DNA from: Pseudomonadota bacterium
GTDB lineage: Bacteria; Pseudomonadota; Alphaproteobacteria; Rhizobiales; Beijerinckiaceae
Length of the DNA: 64,000 nucleotides
Direction of reading: 5' to 3'
Assembly (NCBI GenBank): GCA_021781815.1
Contig: JAJXWB010000017.1
Coordinates: 1-64,000 of the forward strand
The translations under genes were made by a program, and so were the position numbers. This document shows positions 26,834 to 35,188 of this stretch, piece by piece. Position 1 is the first letter of the stretch. Each line of letters starts with the position of its first letter. The notes under the pieces are model-generated. The model was not told the DNA's origin and searched no databases. It saw only the letters and a list, made by a program, of their open reading frames with translations.

Positions 26834-27535
26834 ATGAGCGATCATATTGTCAGATCCTACGATCGCGAGCTGGACTTGCTCGGACGGCGGATCGCCGAAA
26901 TGGGCGGCATCGCCGAGCAGATGCTGTCGGACGCGATGGATGCGCTGGCCAATCTCGACCCGGAACTGGCCCGCAAGGTCGTCGGGACGGATACGCGCCT
27001 CGACGCCCTTCAGCGCGAGATCGAGGACGAGGCCATTCTCACTATCGCGCGTCGCCAGCCAATGGCGATCGATCTGCGCGAATGCGTCGCCGCGATTCGC
27101 GTGTCCGGCGATCTCGAACGGGTTGGCGACCTCGCCAAGAACATCGCCAAGCGCGCGATCAAGATCGCCGCGGAGGCTCGGCTGCCGCGCGCGATTATCG
27201 GCATCAAGTCCATGCACGAGTTTGCGGCGATCCAGTTGAAAGACGTGCTCGACGCCTATGCGCAGCGCGACATCGAGCGGGCGCGAGCCGTATGGAGCCG
27301 CGACGTTGAGCTCGACGCGCTCGAGGATTCCGTGTTCCGCGATCTCCTGACGTTCATGATGGAGGATCCGCGCAACATAACCTTCTGCACGCACCTTCTG
27401 TTCTGCTCGAAGAACATCGAGCGCATCGGCGACCACACAACAAATATCGCGGAAACCACGATCTATCTCGTCACCGGCGAAACGCCGCAGATGGAGAGGC
27501 CCAAAGGCGCGATCGACAAGGTCGGCGGCCCATGA
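26834..27535 (+). CDS. phoU: Phosphate signalling regulator PhoU
   Basis: A 233-residue all-helical protein with two PhoU repeats (about residues 18-105 and 120-210). Each repeat carries the acidic metal-binding motif: ECVAAIRVSGDLERVGDLAK in the first and FCSKNIERIGDHTTNIAETT in the second. PhoU links the Pst transporter to PhoR and keeps the Pho response off when phosphate is plentiful. The ATG at 26834 has GGAGAG upstream. A TTG one codon earlier is in frame but not needed. Its stop overlaps phoB (ATGA). Confidence 0.97.
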   Translation: MSDHIVRSYDRELDLLGRRIAEMGGIAEQMLSDAMDALANLDPELARKVVGTDTRLDALQREIEDEAILTIARRQPMAIDLRECVAAIRVSGDLERVGDLAKNIAKRAIKIAAEARLPRAIIGIKSMHEFAAIQLKDVLDAYAQRDIERARAVWSRDVELDALEDSVFRDLLTFMMEDPRNITFCTHLLFCSKNIERIGDHTTNIAETTIYLVTGETPQMERPKGAIDKVGGP

Positions 27536-28287
27536 GGATGGACATGAACGAAACGCGCATTGCGCCGCCAAAGGATGTATCGACGAGCCGCGCCCCGCGC
27601 GTTCTCGTAGTCGAGGACGAGCAGGCGCTCGCTCTTCTGCTGTCGTATAATCTTGAGGCTGAGGGCTATCTCGTCGAGCGCGTCGAGCGCGGCGACGACG
27701 CCGAACTGCGTCTGGCGGAATCTCCGCCCGACCTCGTCATCCTCGACTGGATGCTGCCGGGTGTCTCCGGTCTGGAAATCTGCCGCCGGTTACGCGCCCG
27801 CGAGGAAACGCGCGCGCTGCCGGTCATCATGCTGACCGCGCGCGGCGAGGAAGCCGAGCGCGTGCGCGGCCTGTCCGTCGGCGCCGACGATTATGTGGTC
27901 AAGCCGTTTTCAGTGCCGGAACTGATGGCGCGCGTGCGATCACTGCTGCGCCGCGCGCGCCCGGAGCGCATCGCCAGCAGACTGATCGCCAGCGACATCG
28001 ACCTCGACCGCGAAACCCGCCGTGTCCGTCGCGCCGGCCGAGATATCCATCTTGGGCCGACCGAGTTTCGCTTGCTCGAGTATCTGCTGGAAAAGCCAGG
28101 TCGGGTGTTTTCGCGCGCCCAGTTGCTCGACGCTGTCTGGGGCTTGTCAGCGGAGATCGACGAGCGCACGGTTGACGTGCATGTCGGCCGGTTGCGCAAG
28201 GCGCTTGTGCGCGGCCGGGAGCGCGACCCGATCCGCACCGTCCGCGGCGCCGGCTATTCCTTCGACGAGACGTTCGGCAAGAGTTGA
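27532..28287 (+). CDS. phoB: Phosphate regulon response regulator PhoB
   Basis: A 251-residue OmpR-class response regulator. The receiver domain starts near residue 24 (RVLVVEDEQALALLL), with the phospho-acceptor Asp in VILDWMLPGVSGLEICRRLR, Thr in MLTARGEE and Lys in DDYVVKPFSVPEL. The winged-helix domain carries LGPTEFRLLEYLLEKPGRVF, QLLDAVWG and the recognition part ERTVDVHVGRLRKAL, then VRGAGYSF. The ATG at 27532 overlaps the phoU stop. ATGs at 27538 and 27544 are also possible, because the first 20 residues are not conserved. It closes the phoR-pstSCAB-phoU-phoB operon. Confidence 0.96.
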   Translation: MRMDMNETRIAPPKDVSTSRAPRVLVVEDEQALALLLSYNLEAEGYLVERVERGDDAELRLAESPPDLVILDWMLPGVSGLEICRRLRAREETRALPVIMLTARGEEAERVRGLSVGADDYVVKPFSVPELMARVRSLLRRARPERIASRLIASDIDLDRETRRVRRAGRDIHLGPTEFRLLEYLLEKPGRVFSRAQLLDAVWGLSAEIDERTVDVHVGRLRKALVRGRERDPIRTVRGAGYSFDETFGKS

Positions 28288-28292
28288 AACAA

Positions 28293-28320
28293 GGCTCGCC
28301 GGCCTTCAGGCCAACGAGCC
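28293..28320. terminator. Stem-loop between convergent phoB and gcrA, possible bidirectional terminator
   Basis: GGCTCG (28293-28298) pairs with CGAGCC (28315-28320), and inside it GGCC pairs with GGCC around a TTCA loop. It starts six bases after the phoB stop and lies between two converging genes. There is no T-run on either side, so termination strength is uncertain. Confidence 0.45.
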
Positions 28321-28358
28321 GATCAAACGACATCCGGGCCTGATGTCGAGCCCGGAAA

Positions 28359-28871
28359 TCATCGCGCCCTGGCGCGTCTCCGGTCCTGCGCGGGTTGATA
28401 GGCGACGCGCGCGTGAAACTTGCAATACGGGCCTTCGCCGATTGGCGCGTCGCCGCCGCAATAGCGAAAGTCCGGCGTCGCCGGATCGCCCATCGGCCAG
28501 CGGCACATCGACTCGCGCAGATCCATGATCGTGACGCGCTCCGACATCGGGATCACGACTTCTTCGAGCCGCGCCTTGGGTTGCGGCGGCGCCTCCATGA
28601 CGCGCGGGGCCAGCGCGTAGGCGAGGTTGCCGCGCACCATGGGCGCGTGCTGGCGCGGCGCGGGCGCGCGAACCGGCTTCGAGGCCGGCCGCGGCCGCGA
28701 CGACGACGGCGCGGGCGCCTTGGCGCGGCCGGACAGGCCGAGGCGATGCACCTTGCCGATCACCGCATTTCGCGTGATGCCATTCGAAAGCTCCGATGCG
28801 ATCTGGCTTGCGCTCAGGCCCTCCAGCCAGAGTTTGCGCAGCATCTCTACGCGCTCGTCAGTCCAGGACAT
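28359..28871 (-). CDS. gcrA: Cell-cycle regulator GcrA
   Basis: A 170-residue regulator found only in alphaproteobacteria. The N-terminal DNA-binding domain starts MSWTDERVEMLRKLWLEGLS and continues ASQIASELSNGITRNAVIGK, the classic GcrA helix-turn-helix. A basic, proline-rich linker (about residues 45-80) follows. The C-terminal sigma-contact domain has MDLRESMCRWPMGDP and a CGG...YCKFHARVAYQP ending with conserved Cys and His. In Caulobacter GcrA binds sigma70 and activates promoters carrying CcrM-methylated GANTC sites. The start is the ATG at 28871 with an AAGGAGG-like site just upstream. Four GANTC sites lie in the region upstream of it. Confidence 0.95.
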   Translation of the reverse strand: MSWTDERVEMLRKLWLEGLSASQIASELSNGITRNAVIGKVHRLGLSGRAKAPAPSSSRPRPASKPVRAPAPRQHAPMVRGNLAYALAPRVMEAPPQPKARLEEVVIPMSERVTIMDLRESMCRWPMGDPATPDFRYCGGDAPIGEGPYCKFHARVAYQPAQDRRRARAR

Positions 28872-28933
28872 GAAGTCCTCCTTGAAATACTTTGGGTCCG
28901 CGTTACTACTCGAGAGCGCAAGCGGTTGATCCG

Positions 28934-29066
28934 GAATCGGAAACACCAGAACGCGCCAGGAATCCGGCGTGTTCAACGCATGACGCTCTCTGAAAGGTCC
29001 GCCGCACGAGATGTCGTAGTCGACAAGCCGGACGCTACACTAGGCCTTGATTCACGCGCAAGAGTC
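28934..29066. promoter_or_regulatory. Cluster of four GANTC (CcrM methylation) sites in the gcrA-argD divergent region
   Basis: GANTC occurs at 28934 (GAATC), 28960 (GAATC), 29049 (GATTC) and 29062 (GAGTC), four times in 133 bases. The expected density is about one per 256 bases at even composition, and lower in GC-rich DNA. GcrA and CcrM act through such sites, so this is a plausible cell-cycle control region for gcrA. The rest of the roughly 450-base gap contains the argD promoter and leader, with no gene that I can support. Confidence 0.55.
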
Positions 29067-29139
29067 AGGCGGCGGTTTGCAATGTTTTCAACAGGAGCTT
29101 GTTGCGCGACAGCCGGCGCTCGCGTGGCCGGATAGGTCA

Positions 29140-29174
29140 TTTGACCTCCAGTGTCAGCAAACGTATTATAATAC
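29140..29174 (+). promoter_or_regulatory. Probable sigma70 promoter of argD operon with palindromic -10 region
   Basis: TTGACC (29140-29145) is followed after 18 bases by TATTAT (29164-29169). The -10 region lies inside a perfect 12-base palindrome, GTATTATAATAC (29163-29174), which could be an operator. It is unusually AT-rich for this window. Transcription would start near 29176, giving a leader of about 145 bases before argD. Confidence 0.6.
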
Positions 29175-29178
29175 TGTG

Positions 29179-29200
29179 CTGCCGCCCTTCGAGGCGGCAG
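29179..29200 (+). terminator. Stem-loop at the 5' end of the argD leader (possible attenuator or mRNA cap)
   Basis: CTGCCGCC (29179-29186) pairs perfectly with GGCGGCAG (29193-29200) around CTTCGA, and the sequence TTTGCTTT follows. It begins at the predicted transcription start, so the message would carry a 5'-terminal hairpin. It could protect the mRNA. With the T-rich tail it could also act as an early terminator. Confidence 0.5.
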
Positions 29201-29320
29201 TTTGCTTTGCAGCCCCGGACGCGGTGGCGCGGCAGCCGCGCCGGTCGATTCCGCGCTGCAATTCAACGGGTTTGTCGGCCGCGCCCAGGTGCGGGCGTCG
29301 CTGCCCAGAGGAGAAAAATC

Positions 29321-30523
29321 GTGACGTCCGCCATCGTTCCGACTTACGCGCGCGCCGACCTCGCTTTCGAGCGGGGCGAGGGATCCTGGCTCGTGTCGGT
29401 CAAGGGCGAGCGATATCTCGATTTTGGCGGCGGCATCGCGGTCGTTTCGCTTGGCTATTGCCATCCGCATCTGGTCGAGGCGCTCACCGCCCAGGCCAAC
29501 AAGCTCTGGCACACGTCGAACCTCTACCAGATCCCCGAGGGTGAGAGGCTCGCTCGCCGGCTCGTCGACGCGACTTTTGCTGATCTCGCCTTCTTCACCA
29601 ATTCGGGCGCCGAGGCGCTGGAGTTCGCCGTCAAGACGGCGCGCAAGTATCATGCGTCCGAAGGCCATCCCGAGCGATACCGCATCATCACTTTCGAGGG
29701 CGCCTTCCACGGCCGCACGACGGCGATGATAGCGGCTGGCGGCAACCCCAAATATTATGAGGGCTTCGGCCCCAAGGCGCCGGGCTTCGACCAGGTTCCG
29801 TTTGGCGATATCGAGGCGGTGAAGGCCGCGGTTACGCCGGACACGGCGGCGATCCTGATCGAACCGATCCTGGGCGAGGGCGGCGTCAAGGTCGCCGATC
29901 CCGCGTTCTTGCGCGCGCTTCGGGAGCTTTGCGACGAGCATGGCATGTTGCTGGCGTTCGACGAGGTGCAGACCGGAGTCGGACGCACCGGCAGGTTCTT
30001 CGCCTATGAACTGACCGGCGTCACGCCAGACATCCTCGCCTTCGCCAAGGGCATCGGCGGCGGTTTTCCGCTCGGCGGCTGCCTCGCCACGGCCCGTGCC
30101 GCGAAGGGCATGGTCGCCGGAACGCATGGCACGACCTATGGCGGCAACCCGCTCGCCATGGCCGTCGGCAACGCGGTGCTCGATATCGTGCTGGCGCCGG
30201 GATTTCTGGATGATGTCGCGCGAAAAGGCCTGCGCTTGCGCCAGCGGCTTGCCGAGCTGCGCGACCGCCATCCCGACATCATCGCCGGCGTGCGCGGCGA
30301 GGGCCTGATGATGGGCGTGCAGACGAAAATCAACGTCGGCGAATTCGTCGCGGCGGCGCGCGCCGAGCATCTGCTGCTGATCCCCGCCGCCGAGAATGTC
30401 GCGCGGCTGCTGCCGCCGCTTACCATTTCGGAAGACGAACTGGCGGAGGGCGTGAGCCGCATGGAGAAGGCGTGTCTGGTCCTTGAGGCCGCGCGCGCTG
30501 CAGATAAGGGAGCGGCGGAATGA
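29321..30523 (+). CDS. argD: Acetylornithine aminotransferase ArgD
   Basis: A 400-residue PLP enzyme that makes N-acetylornithine in arginine synthesis and often doubles as succinyldiaminopimelate aminotransferase. Class-III aminotransferase motifs are present: [55 protein letters not shown] and the PLP lysine in [14 protein letters not shown]. The GTG start at 29321 is chosen because GAGGAGA lies eight bases upstream, and the coding similarity begins right after it. The open frame further upstream covers the promoter. It overlaps argF (ATGA), and argF-hslO follow in the same operon. Confidence 0.96.
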   Translation: MTSAIVPTYARADLAFERGEGSWLVSVKGERYLDFGGGIAVVSLGYCHPHLVEALTAQANKLWHTSNLYQIPEGERLARRLVDATFADLAFFTNSGAEALEFAVKTARKYHASEGHPERYRIITFEGAFHGRTTAMIAAGGNPKYYEGFGPKAPGFDQVPFGDIEAVKAAVTPDTAAILIEPILGEGGVKVADPAFLRALRELCDEHGMLLAFDEVQTGVGRTGRFFAYELTGVTPDILAFAKGIGGGFPLGGCLATARAAKGMVAGTHGTTYGGNPLAMAVGNAVLDIVLAPGFLDDVARKGLRLRQRLAELRDRHPDIIAGVRGEGLMMGVQTKINVGEFVAAARAEHLLLIPAAENVARLLPPLTISEDELAEGVSRMEKACLVLEAARAADKGAAE

Positions 30524-31461
30524 CAACGCCGCCCCGGCAGACAGGCCGTTCCTTCCTCGATCTCGACCAGATTTCGAGCGCCGAATTGCGGCGCATCCTC
30601 GACATTGCGGTCGAACTGAAGAAAAACCGGGCGGCGGCGCGCCTCGCCGTATCGAAACCGCTCACCGGCCGGACGCTTGCGATGATCTTCGACAAGCCCT
30701 CGACCCGCACGCGCGTGTCGTTCGACATCGCCATGCGCGAACTCGGCGGCGAGACGATCATGCTGACCGGCGCCGAGATGCAGCTCGGCCGCGGCGAAAC
30801 CATCGCCGACACGGCGCGCGTCCTCTCCCGCTACGTCGATGCGATCATGATCCGCATCCTCAGCCATGAAGATCTCGACGAACTCGCGCGCAATGCGACC
30901 GTTCCCGTCATCAACGGCCTGACCAAGGCGACGCATCCCTGCCAGGTCATGGCCGACGTTATGACCTTCGAGGAGCATCGCGGGCCAATCGCCGGACGCA
31001 CCATCGCCTGGACCGGCGATTCCAACAATGTGCTGGCGAGCTGGGTGCATGCGGCGCAGAGGTTCGGTTTCTCCATCAACATCGCCACGCCGCGCGAACT
31101 GTCGCCGCCGCCGCAGCTTCTCGATTGGGCGCGCAAGGGCGGCGCTGGAGTCCTGCTCACTTCCGACCCGTTCGAGGCGGCGCGCGGCGCCGATTGCATC
31201 GTAACGGACTGCTGGGTGTCGATGGGGGACGCGGAGGATTCGCATCGCCATAACCTGCTCGCGCCCTATCAGGTCAACGCACGGTTGATGGCGCAGGCGA
31301 ACAGGGACGCCCTGTTCATGCATTGCCTGCCCGCGCATCGCGGCGAGGAGGTCACCGACGAGGTGATCGACGGCCCGCAATCCGTCGTTTTCGACGAAGC
31401 CGAAAACCGGCTCCACGCGCAAAAGGGCGTGCTCGCCTGGTGCCTTGAGGCAGTTCAATGA
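30520..31461 (+). CDS. argF: Ornithine carbamoyltransferase ArgF
   Basis: A 313-residue enzyme that makes citrulline from ornithine and carbamoyl phosphate. The carbamoyl-phosphate site is [20 protein letters not shown]. Also present are [17 protein letters not shown], the [16 protein letters not shown] segment, DCWVSMGD and the ornithine-binding loop [20 protein letters not shown]. Length is normal. The ATG overlaps the argD stop, and its own stop overlaps hslO, so all three genes are tightly coupled. Confidence 0.97.
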   Translation: MTTPPRQTGRSFLDLDQISSAELRRILDIAVELKKNRAAARLAVSKPLTGRTLAMIFDKPSTRTRVSFDIAMRELGGETIMLTGAEMQLGRGETIADTARVLSRYVDAIMIRILSHEDLDELARNATVPVINGLTKATHPCQVMADVMTFEEHRGPIAGRTIAWTGDSNNVLASWVHAAQRFGFSINIATPRELSPPPQLLDWARKGGAGVLLTSDPFEAARGADCIVTDCWVSMGDAEDSHRHNLLAPYQVNARLMAQANRDALFMHCLPAHRGEEVTDEVIDGPQSVVFDEAENRLHAQKGVLAWCLEAVQ

Positions 31462-32432
31462 GCGGAGGCGAGAGCCGCCCCGTTTCCGACGCCGCGATTG
31501 ACGACGCCATCCTGCCTTTCGCAGTCGAGGCGCTCGACCTGCGCGGGCGCGTCGTGCGGCTGGGTCCGTCCATCGATTCCATTCTCTCGCGCCACCGCTA
31601 TCCGCCGCCGGTCGCGCGCTTGCTTGGCGAGGCTGCCGCGCTCACCGTGCTGCTCGGCTCGTCGCTGAAGCAAGCGGGCCGATTCCAGTTGCAGACGCGA
31701 ACGGACGGCCTCGTCGATATGCTGGTCGTCGATTTCGACGCGCCAGATCGCCTTCGCGCCTTCGCGCGCTTTGATGCCGGCCGACTCGCGCTCGCCGAGG
31801 CCGACGGCAGGACGAAGCCGGCGGAATTGCTCGGGCGCGGCCACCTGGCCTTCACCATCGATCCCGGCGGCGACATGGCGCGCTATCAGGGCGTGGTCGC
31901 GCTGGCGGGAGAAGGGCTCGAAGTCGCCGCGCACGATTATTTTGCGCGCTCCGAGCAGATACCGACCGTCGTACGGCTTGCGGTCGGTCAGGTTGTGACC
32001 GGGGCCGGTTCGCACTGGCGCGCCGGCGGGCTGATCGCCCAGTTCCTGCCGGAATCCGAGGAGCGGCGCCGACAGGCCGACCTGCACCCAGGCGATGCGC
32101 CGGAGGGGACTGCGACGCATAGTCTCGCCGTCGACGAGGCCTGGACCGAAGGGCGCTCGCACGCGTCCACCGTGGAAGATCACGAATTGATCGATCCCTC
32201 GCTTTCGGGCGAGCGGCTGCTCTACCGGCTTTATCACGAACGCGGCGTGCGTGTGTTCACGCCGCATTCCGTGCATGAGCAATGTCGCTGCTCGACGGAC
32301 TCGATCCACGCGATGCTGCAGAGGTTCACGCCTCAGGAGCGCGCCGACATGATCGGCGACGACGGCGCCATTGGCGTCACCTGCGAGTTCTGTTCGACCA
32401 AGCGTGTGTTTGATCCGAAGGAATTCGGCTGA
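31458..32432 (+). CDS. hslO: Redox-regulated chaperone Hsp33
   Basis: A 324-residue heat-shock chaperone activated by oxidation. The N-terminal substrate-binding domain is followed by the redox-switch zinc site. Two of its cysteines are in EQCRCSTDS (CxC) and two in [14 protein letters not shown] (CxxC) near the C-terminus, so the full four-Cys center is intact. The argF-hslO pairing is common in Hyphomicrobiales. The start overlaps argF (ATGA). Its end lies six bases from the convergent VOC gene. Confidence 0.95.
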   Translation: MSGGESRPVSDAAIDDAILPFAVEALDLRGRVVRLGPSIDSILSRHRYPPPVARLLGEAAALTVLLGSSLKQAGRFQLQTRTDGLVDMLVVDFDAPDRLRAFARFDAGRLALAEADGRTKPAELLGRGHLAFTIDPGGDMARYQGVVALAGEGLEVAAHDYFARSEQIPTVVRLAVGQVVTGAGSHWRAGGLIAQFLPESEERRRQADLHPGDAPEGTATHSLAVDEAWTEGRSHASTVEDHELIDPSLSGERLLYRLYHERGVRVFTPHSVHEQCRCSTDSIHAMLQRFTPQERADMIGDDGAIGVTCEFCSTKRVFDPKEFG

Positions 32433-32438
32433 CGGCGC

Positions 32439-32804
32439 TCAGCCCGCCGGACAGAAGACGCGGATGCGCGCGCCATCGGGATCGAGCGCGACGAATGTGC
32501 GTCCGAAATCCATAGTTACGGGCTCCTGGACGATGGCGCAGCCGCGCGTCTTCCATGCGGCATGCGTAGCATCGACCACGGCCGCAGAAGCGGCCGTCAG
32601 CGCGATCTCGCCGCCATCGGCGGCAGGCGCGGGCGGCTGCACGCCGTCGCGGCGCCACAGTCCGAGCATCACGCCCTCGCGCAGCGGCAGCATGGCGAAA
32701 GTGTCGGATTGCTCGACGACGGGCGCGCCGAGCAGGCCCGCATAGAATTGCGCGGACAGCGCGGGATCGGCGACGTAGCGCAGGACGAAACTGAATTGAG
32801 GCAT
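32439..32804 (-). CDS. VOC (glyoxalase/bleomycin resistance) family protein
   Basis: A 121-residue small VOC-fold protein. It begins PQFSFVLRYVADPALSAQFY and has the paired beta-alpha-beta-beta-beta halves. It ends in FVALDPDGARIRVFCPAG, the standard glyoxalase-superfamily C-terminus. The ATG at 32804 has AAAGGAGA seven bases upstream, which decides it over an in-frame ATG eleven codons earlier. Proteins of this subgroup are often found beside a YafY/WYL regulator, as here. Substrate and reaction are unknown. Confidence 0.83.
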   Translation of the reverse strand: MPQFSFVLRYVADPALSAQFYAGLLGAPVVEQSDTFAMLPLREGVMLGLWRRDGVQPPAPAADGGEIALTAASAAVVDATHAAWKTRGCAIVQEPVTMDFGRTFVALDPDGARIRVFCPAG

Positions 32805-32866
32805 CTCGTTCTCCTTTAGGAGATCATTGGATGCCACGTGGCTATGTCAGTTTCCGTCAGGAGCGC

Positions 32867-33553
32867 TCAGAATTCGACGCCCTCGGCCTCCCGCCATTGT
32901 CGGACGAGGGCGGCGCGACGGATCGGATAGCGCGAGTCGAGAACCTGCGCCCGGGCGATCCTGTCGATGCGGAAATGCCGGAAATCGCCGCGCGCTTCGC
33001 ACCATGCCGCGCAGACCCGCGCCTCGTCGAAATAGGCGAGCGCGATCGGCCAGATCGTGCGTTCTGTCGCAGCTCGTATCCCGTCGATATAGGCGATTGC
33101 AATCCTGCGCTCTTGTCGCATCGCCGCGCGCACGAGTCCTTCCAGTTCCGCGCCCTCTGTCGTCGACGCGCGGGCGGGCACGAGCAAGGGGTGCGCGTCA
33201 GGCGTCTCCCGCAGCGCATGCGGCGCGACTGCCTCTATCTTGGCGAGCGCGTGGCGCGCGGCCGATGAGAGACCAGGATCCGCGTTGCGCGCAACGAATT
33301 TCGAGCCGAGGATCAGCGCGTCCAGTTCCTCGCGCGAAAACATGAGCGGCGGCAGCGTGAAGTTCGAGCGCAGCACATAGCCGACGCCAGCTTCGCCCTC
33401 TATGTCCGCGCCCTGCGCCTGCAGTGTCGCAATGTCGCGATAGATGGTGCGAGGGCTGACCCCGGTTTCGGCTGCGAGCGCGTCGGCGCTTGTCGGCCCG
33501 CGCCGCACGCGCAATATCTGCATGATGTCGAGCAGGCGGGTTGTCCTCGACAT
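32867..33553 (-). CDS. HTH-WYL (YafY/DeoR-type) transcriptional regulator
   Basis: A 228-residue regulator. The N-terminal helix-turn-helix shows TRLLDIMQILRVRRGPTSAD and then GVSPRTIYRDIATLQAQGAD, a DeoR/YafY signature. The middle segment has NFTLPPLMFSREELDALILG. A WYL-like domain covers about residues 130-210 (ERRIAIAYIDG, RTIWPIALAYFDEARVCAAW, FRHFRIDRI). It is immediately upstream of the VOC gene in the same direction and may control it. This link is inference from position. Confidence 0.85.
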   Translation of the reverse strand: MSRTTRLLDIMQILRVRRGPTSADALAAETGVSPRTIYRDIATLQAQGADIEGEAGVGYVLRSNFTLPPLMFSREELDALILGSKFVARNADPGLSSAARHALAKIEAVAPHALRETPDAHPLLVPARASTTEGAELEGLVRAAMRQERRIAIAYIDGIRAATERTIWPIALAYFDEARVCAAWCEARGDFRHFRIDRIARAQVLDSRYPIRRAALVRQWREAEGVEF

Positions 33554-33557
33554 TCCG

Positions 33558-34721
33558 TCACGAAAGCTCTGCGATCAGCCGCCGCATGAAGGCGATACAC
33601 TCCTCGTATTGGGCGATCTCGCAATATTCGTCGGCTTGATGAGCCTGCTCGATCGATCCGGGACCGCACAGCACCGTCGGCACGAGGTTCTGCTGAAACT
33701 GCCCCGCTTCGCTCGCATAGGGGACGGCGACGGTCCGGTTGGCGCGGGCGAGCCGCAGCGCCAGCGTTTCCGCGGCGCTGCCTGGCTCCGGCGCGAGAGC
33801 GGGAATCTCGACCTCGATTTCCGTCACGATCTCGCAATCAGGGAAACCTGCGAAGCGCCGTTGCGCAATTTCGTCGCAGGCGAGCATGAACTTGTTATAG
33901 GCGGTGCGCAGCGACACGCCGGGCAGCCCGCGGAACTCCCAAAGGAGTTCGCAATCCCGCGCAATGATGTTGCGCGCCACGCCGCCGCTGATCGCGCCGA
34001 CGTGTACGGTCGAAACCGGCGGATCGAAGCGGTCGGAACGCAGGCTCTCCTCGCCGATTTCCGCGCCGATCCGTTCCAGCGCCATCACGAGTTCGGCCCC
34101 CGCATGCACGGCGCTCACGCCCAGATGCAATTTCGCCGAATGCGATTCATGGCCGCGCACCCGCGTGCGATAGGTCGAAACGCTCTTGTGCGCGTCGGCG
34201 ACCTGCATGAGCGTTGGCTCGCCGACCAGCGCGACCGCCGGGCGCGGCAGATCGACGCCGAAGCGCCTGATGAGGTCCAGAGGACCTGCACAGGTCGTCT
34301 CCTCGTCGTAGCTGAGCAGGACATGGATCGGCCGCGTCAGCTTCGCCGCCTGGAATTCCGGTATCATCGCCAGGCAAATGGCGTCAAAACCCTTCATGTC
34401 GCAGGCGCCACGTCCATACAGCCGTCCTTCGGAGCGGCGGGCGCGGAATGGATCACCGGTCCAGCTCTGCCCTTCGACGGGAACGCAATCCGTGTGGCCC
34501 GAGAGCACGATTCCGCCGTCGCGCATCGGGCCGATGGTCGCCATGACCGCCGCCTTGTCGCCAGCCGCGTTTGGCGCGCGCACGAAAGGGACGCCGCACT
34601 GGCGGAAATAGGTCTCGACGTGGTCGATCAGCGCCAGATTGGACTTCGCGCTTTCGGTGTCGAAGGCGATCAGGGTTTCGGCGATTTCGAGCGCGCGTTC
34701 GAGCGTTGCCGCCGGGTTCAA
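33558..34721 (-). CDS. argE: Acetylornithine deacetylase ArgE (M20 peptidase family)
   Basis: A 387-residue zinc hydrolase that releases ornithine from N-acetylornithine. M20 metal ligands are in VLSGHTDCVPVEGQSW (His-Asp) and GRGACDMKGFDA (Asp), followed by SYDEETTCAGPLDLI (Glu-Glu) and a GEPTLM loop. The dimerisation domain has SHSAKLHLGVSAVHAGAEL. The near-C-terminal His site is in YASEAGQFQQN and beyond. The TTG start overlaps the apaG stop by four bases (TTGA). It is separate from argD-argF but belongs to the same pathway. A succinyl-diaminopimelate desuccinylase role is less likely because the ArgE-type motifs are present. Confidence 0.93.
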   Translation of the reverse strand: MNPAATLERALEIAETLIAFDTESAKSNLALIDHVETYFRQCGVPFVRAPNAAGDKAAVMATIGPMRDGGIVLSGHTDCVPVEGQSWTGDPFRARRSEGRLYGRGACDMKGFDAICLAMIPEFQAAKLTRPIHVLLSYDEETTCAGPLDLIRRFGVDLPRPAVALVGEPTLMQVADAHKSVSTYRTRVRGHESHSAKLHLGVSAVHAGAELVMALERIGAEIGEESLRSDRFDPPVSTVHVGAISGGVARNIIARDCELLWEFRGLPGVSLRTAYNKFMLACDEIAQRRFAGFPDCEIVTEIEVEIPALAPEPGSAAETLALRLARANRTVAVPYASEAGQFQQNLVPTVLCGPGSIEQAHQADEYCEIAQYEECIAFMRRLIAELS

Positions 34722-35110
34722 TTCAGAACCTTCCGGCTGAAAGGGGAGTCGAGCGAAAAGGCGGGAATCGCCACGTCGAACGAGCGCCCGTTCTCGTCGA
34801 CCATCCGATATGCGCCCTCCATGATGCCGGATGGCGTCGAGAGCGGACAGCCGGATGTGTAGCGGAACACGTCGCCGGGGCGCAGGATCGGTTGCTCGCC
34901 GACGACGCCCGGCCCCCTGACTTCCTCGCGTTTGCCATCGGCGTCGGTGATGATCCAGTGGCGCGACAACAATTGCGCGGATGTCGCGCCGAGATTGGCG
35001 ATCTCGATCGTATAGGACCAGAGGTACTGGCTCTCGCCCGGATCTGACTGATCCGCGAGGTAATTCGGCAGGACTGTGACCTGGATGTCGTTCGTGACCG
35101 CCTTGTACAT
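34718..35110 (-). CDS. apaG: ApaG family protein (Co2+/Mg2+ efflux protein, FN3-like fold)
   Basis: A 130-residue beta-sandwich protein. The start MYKAVTNDIQVTVLPNYLAD and the stretch YLWSYTIEIANLGATSAQLL, HWIITDADGK, EVRGPGVVGEQPIL and YTSGCPLSTPSGIMEGAYRM are highly typical of ApaG. The family has been linked to cobalt/magnesium resistance and pyrophosphate binding, and its exact role is not settled. The ATG at 35110 gives the family length. An earlier in-frame ATG adds ten unrelated residues. It overlaps argE. Confidence 0.93.
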   Translation of the reverse strand: MYKAVTNDIQVTVLPNYLADQSDPGESQYLWSYTIEIANLGATSAQLLSRHWIITDADGKREEVRGPGVVGEQPILRPGDVFRYTSGCPLSTPSGIMEGAYRMVDENGRSFDVAIPAFSLDSPFSRKVLN

Positions 35111-35188
35111 GCGGCGATTATAACGCGTTTTGTCCGCCACGCATCCGCCGTGTGGGGGCGGCGGCGCGCGACTTCGGCCGCATCGCCC

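Noticed and set aside
25553-27571. 672-codon open frame on the minus strand opposite pstA, pstB and phoU
   Set aside because: It spans three certain genes and shows no domain; it is an antisense artefact of codon bias.
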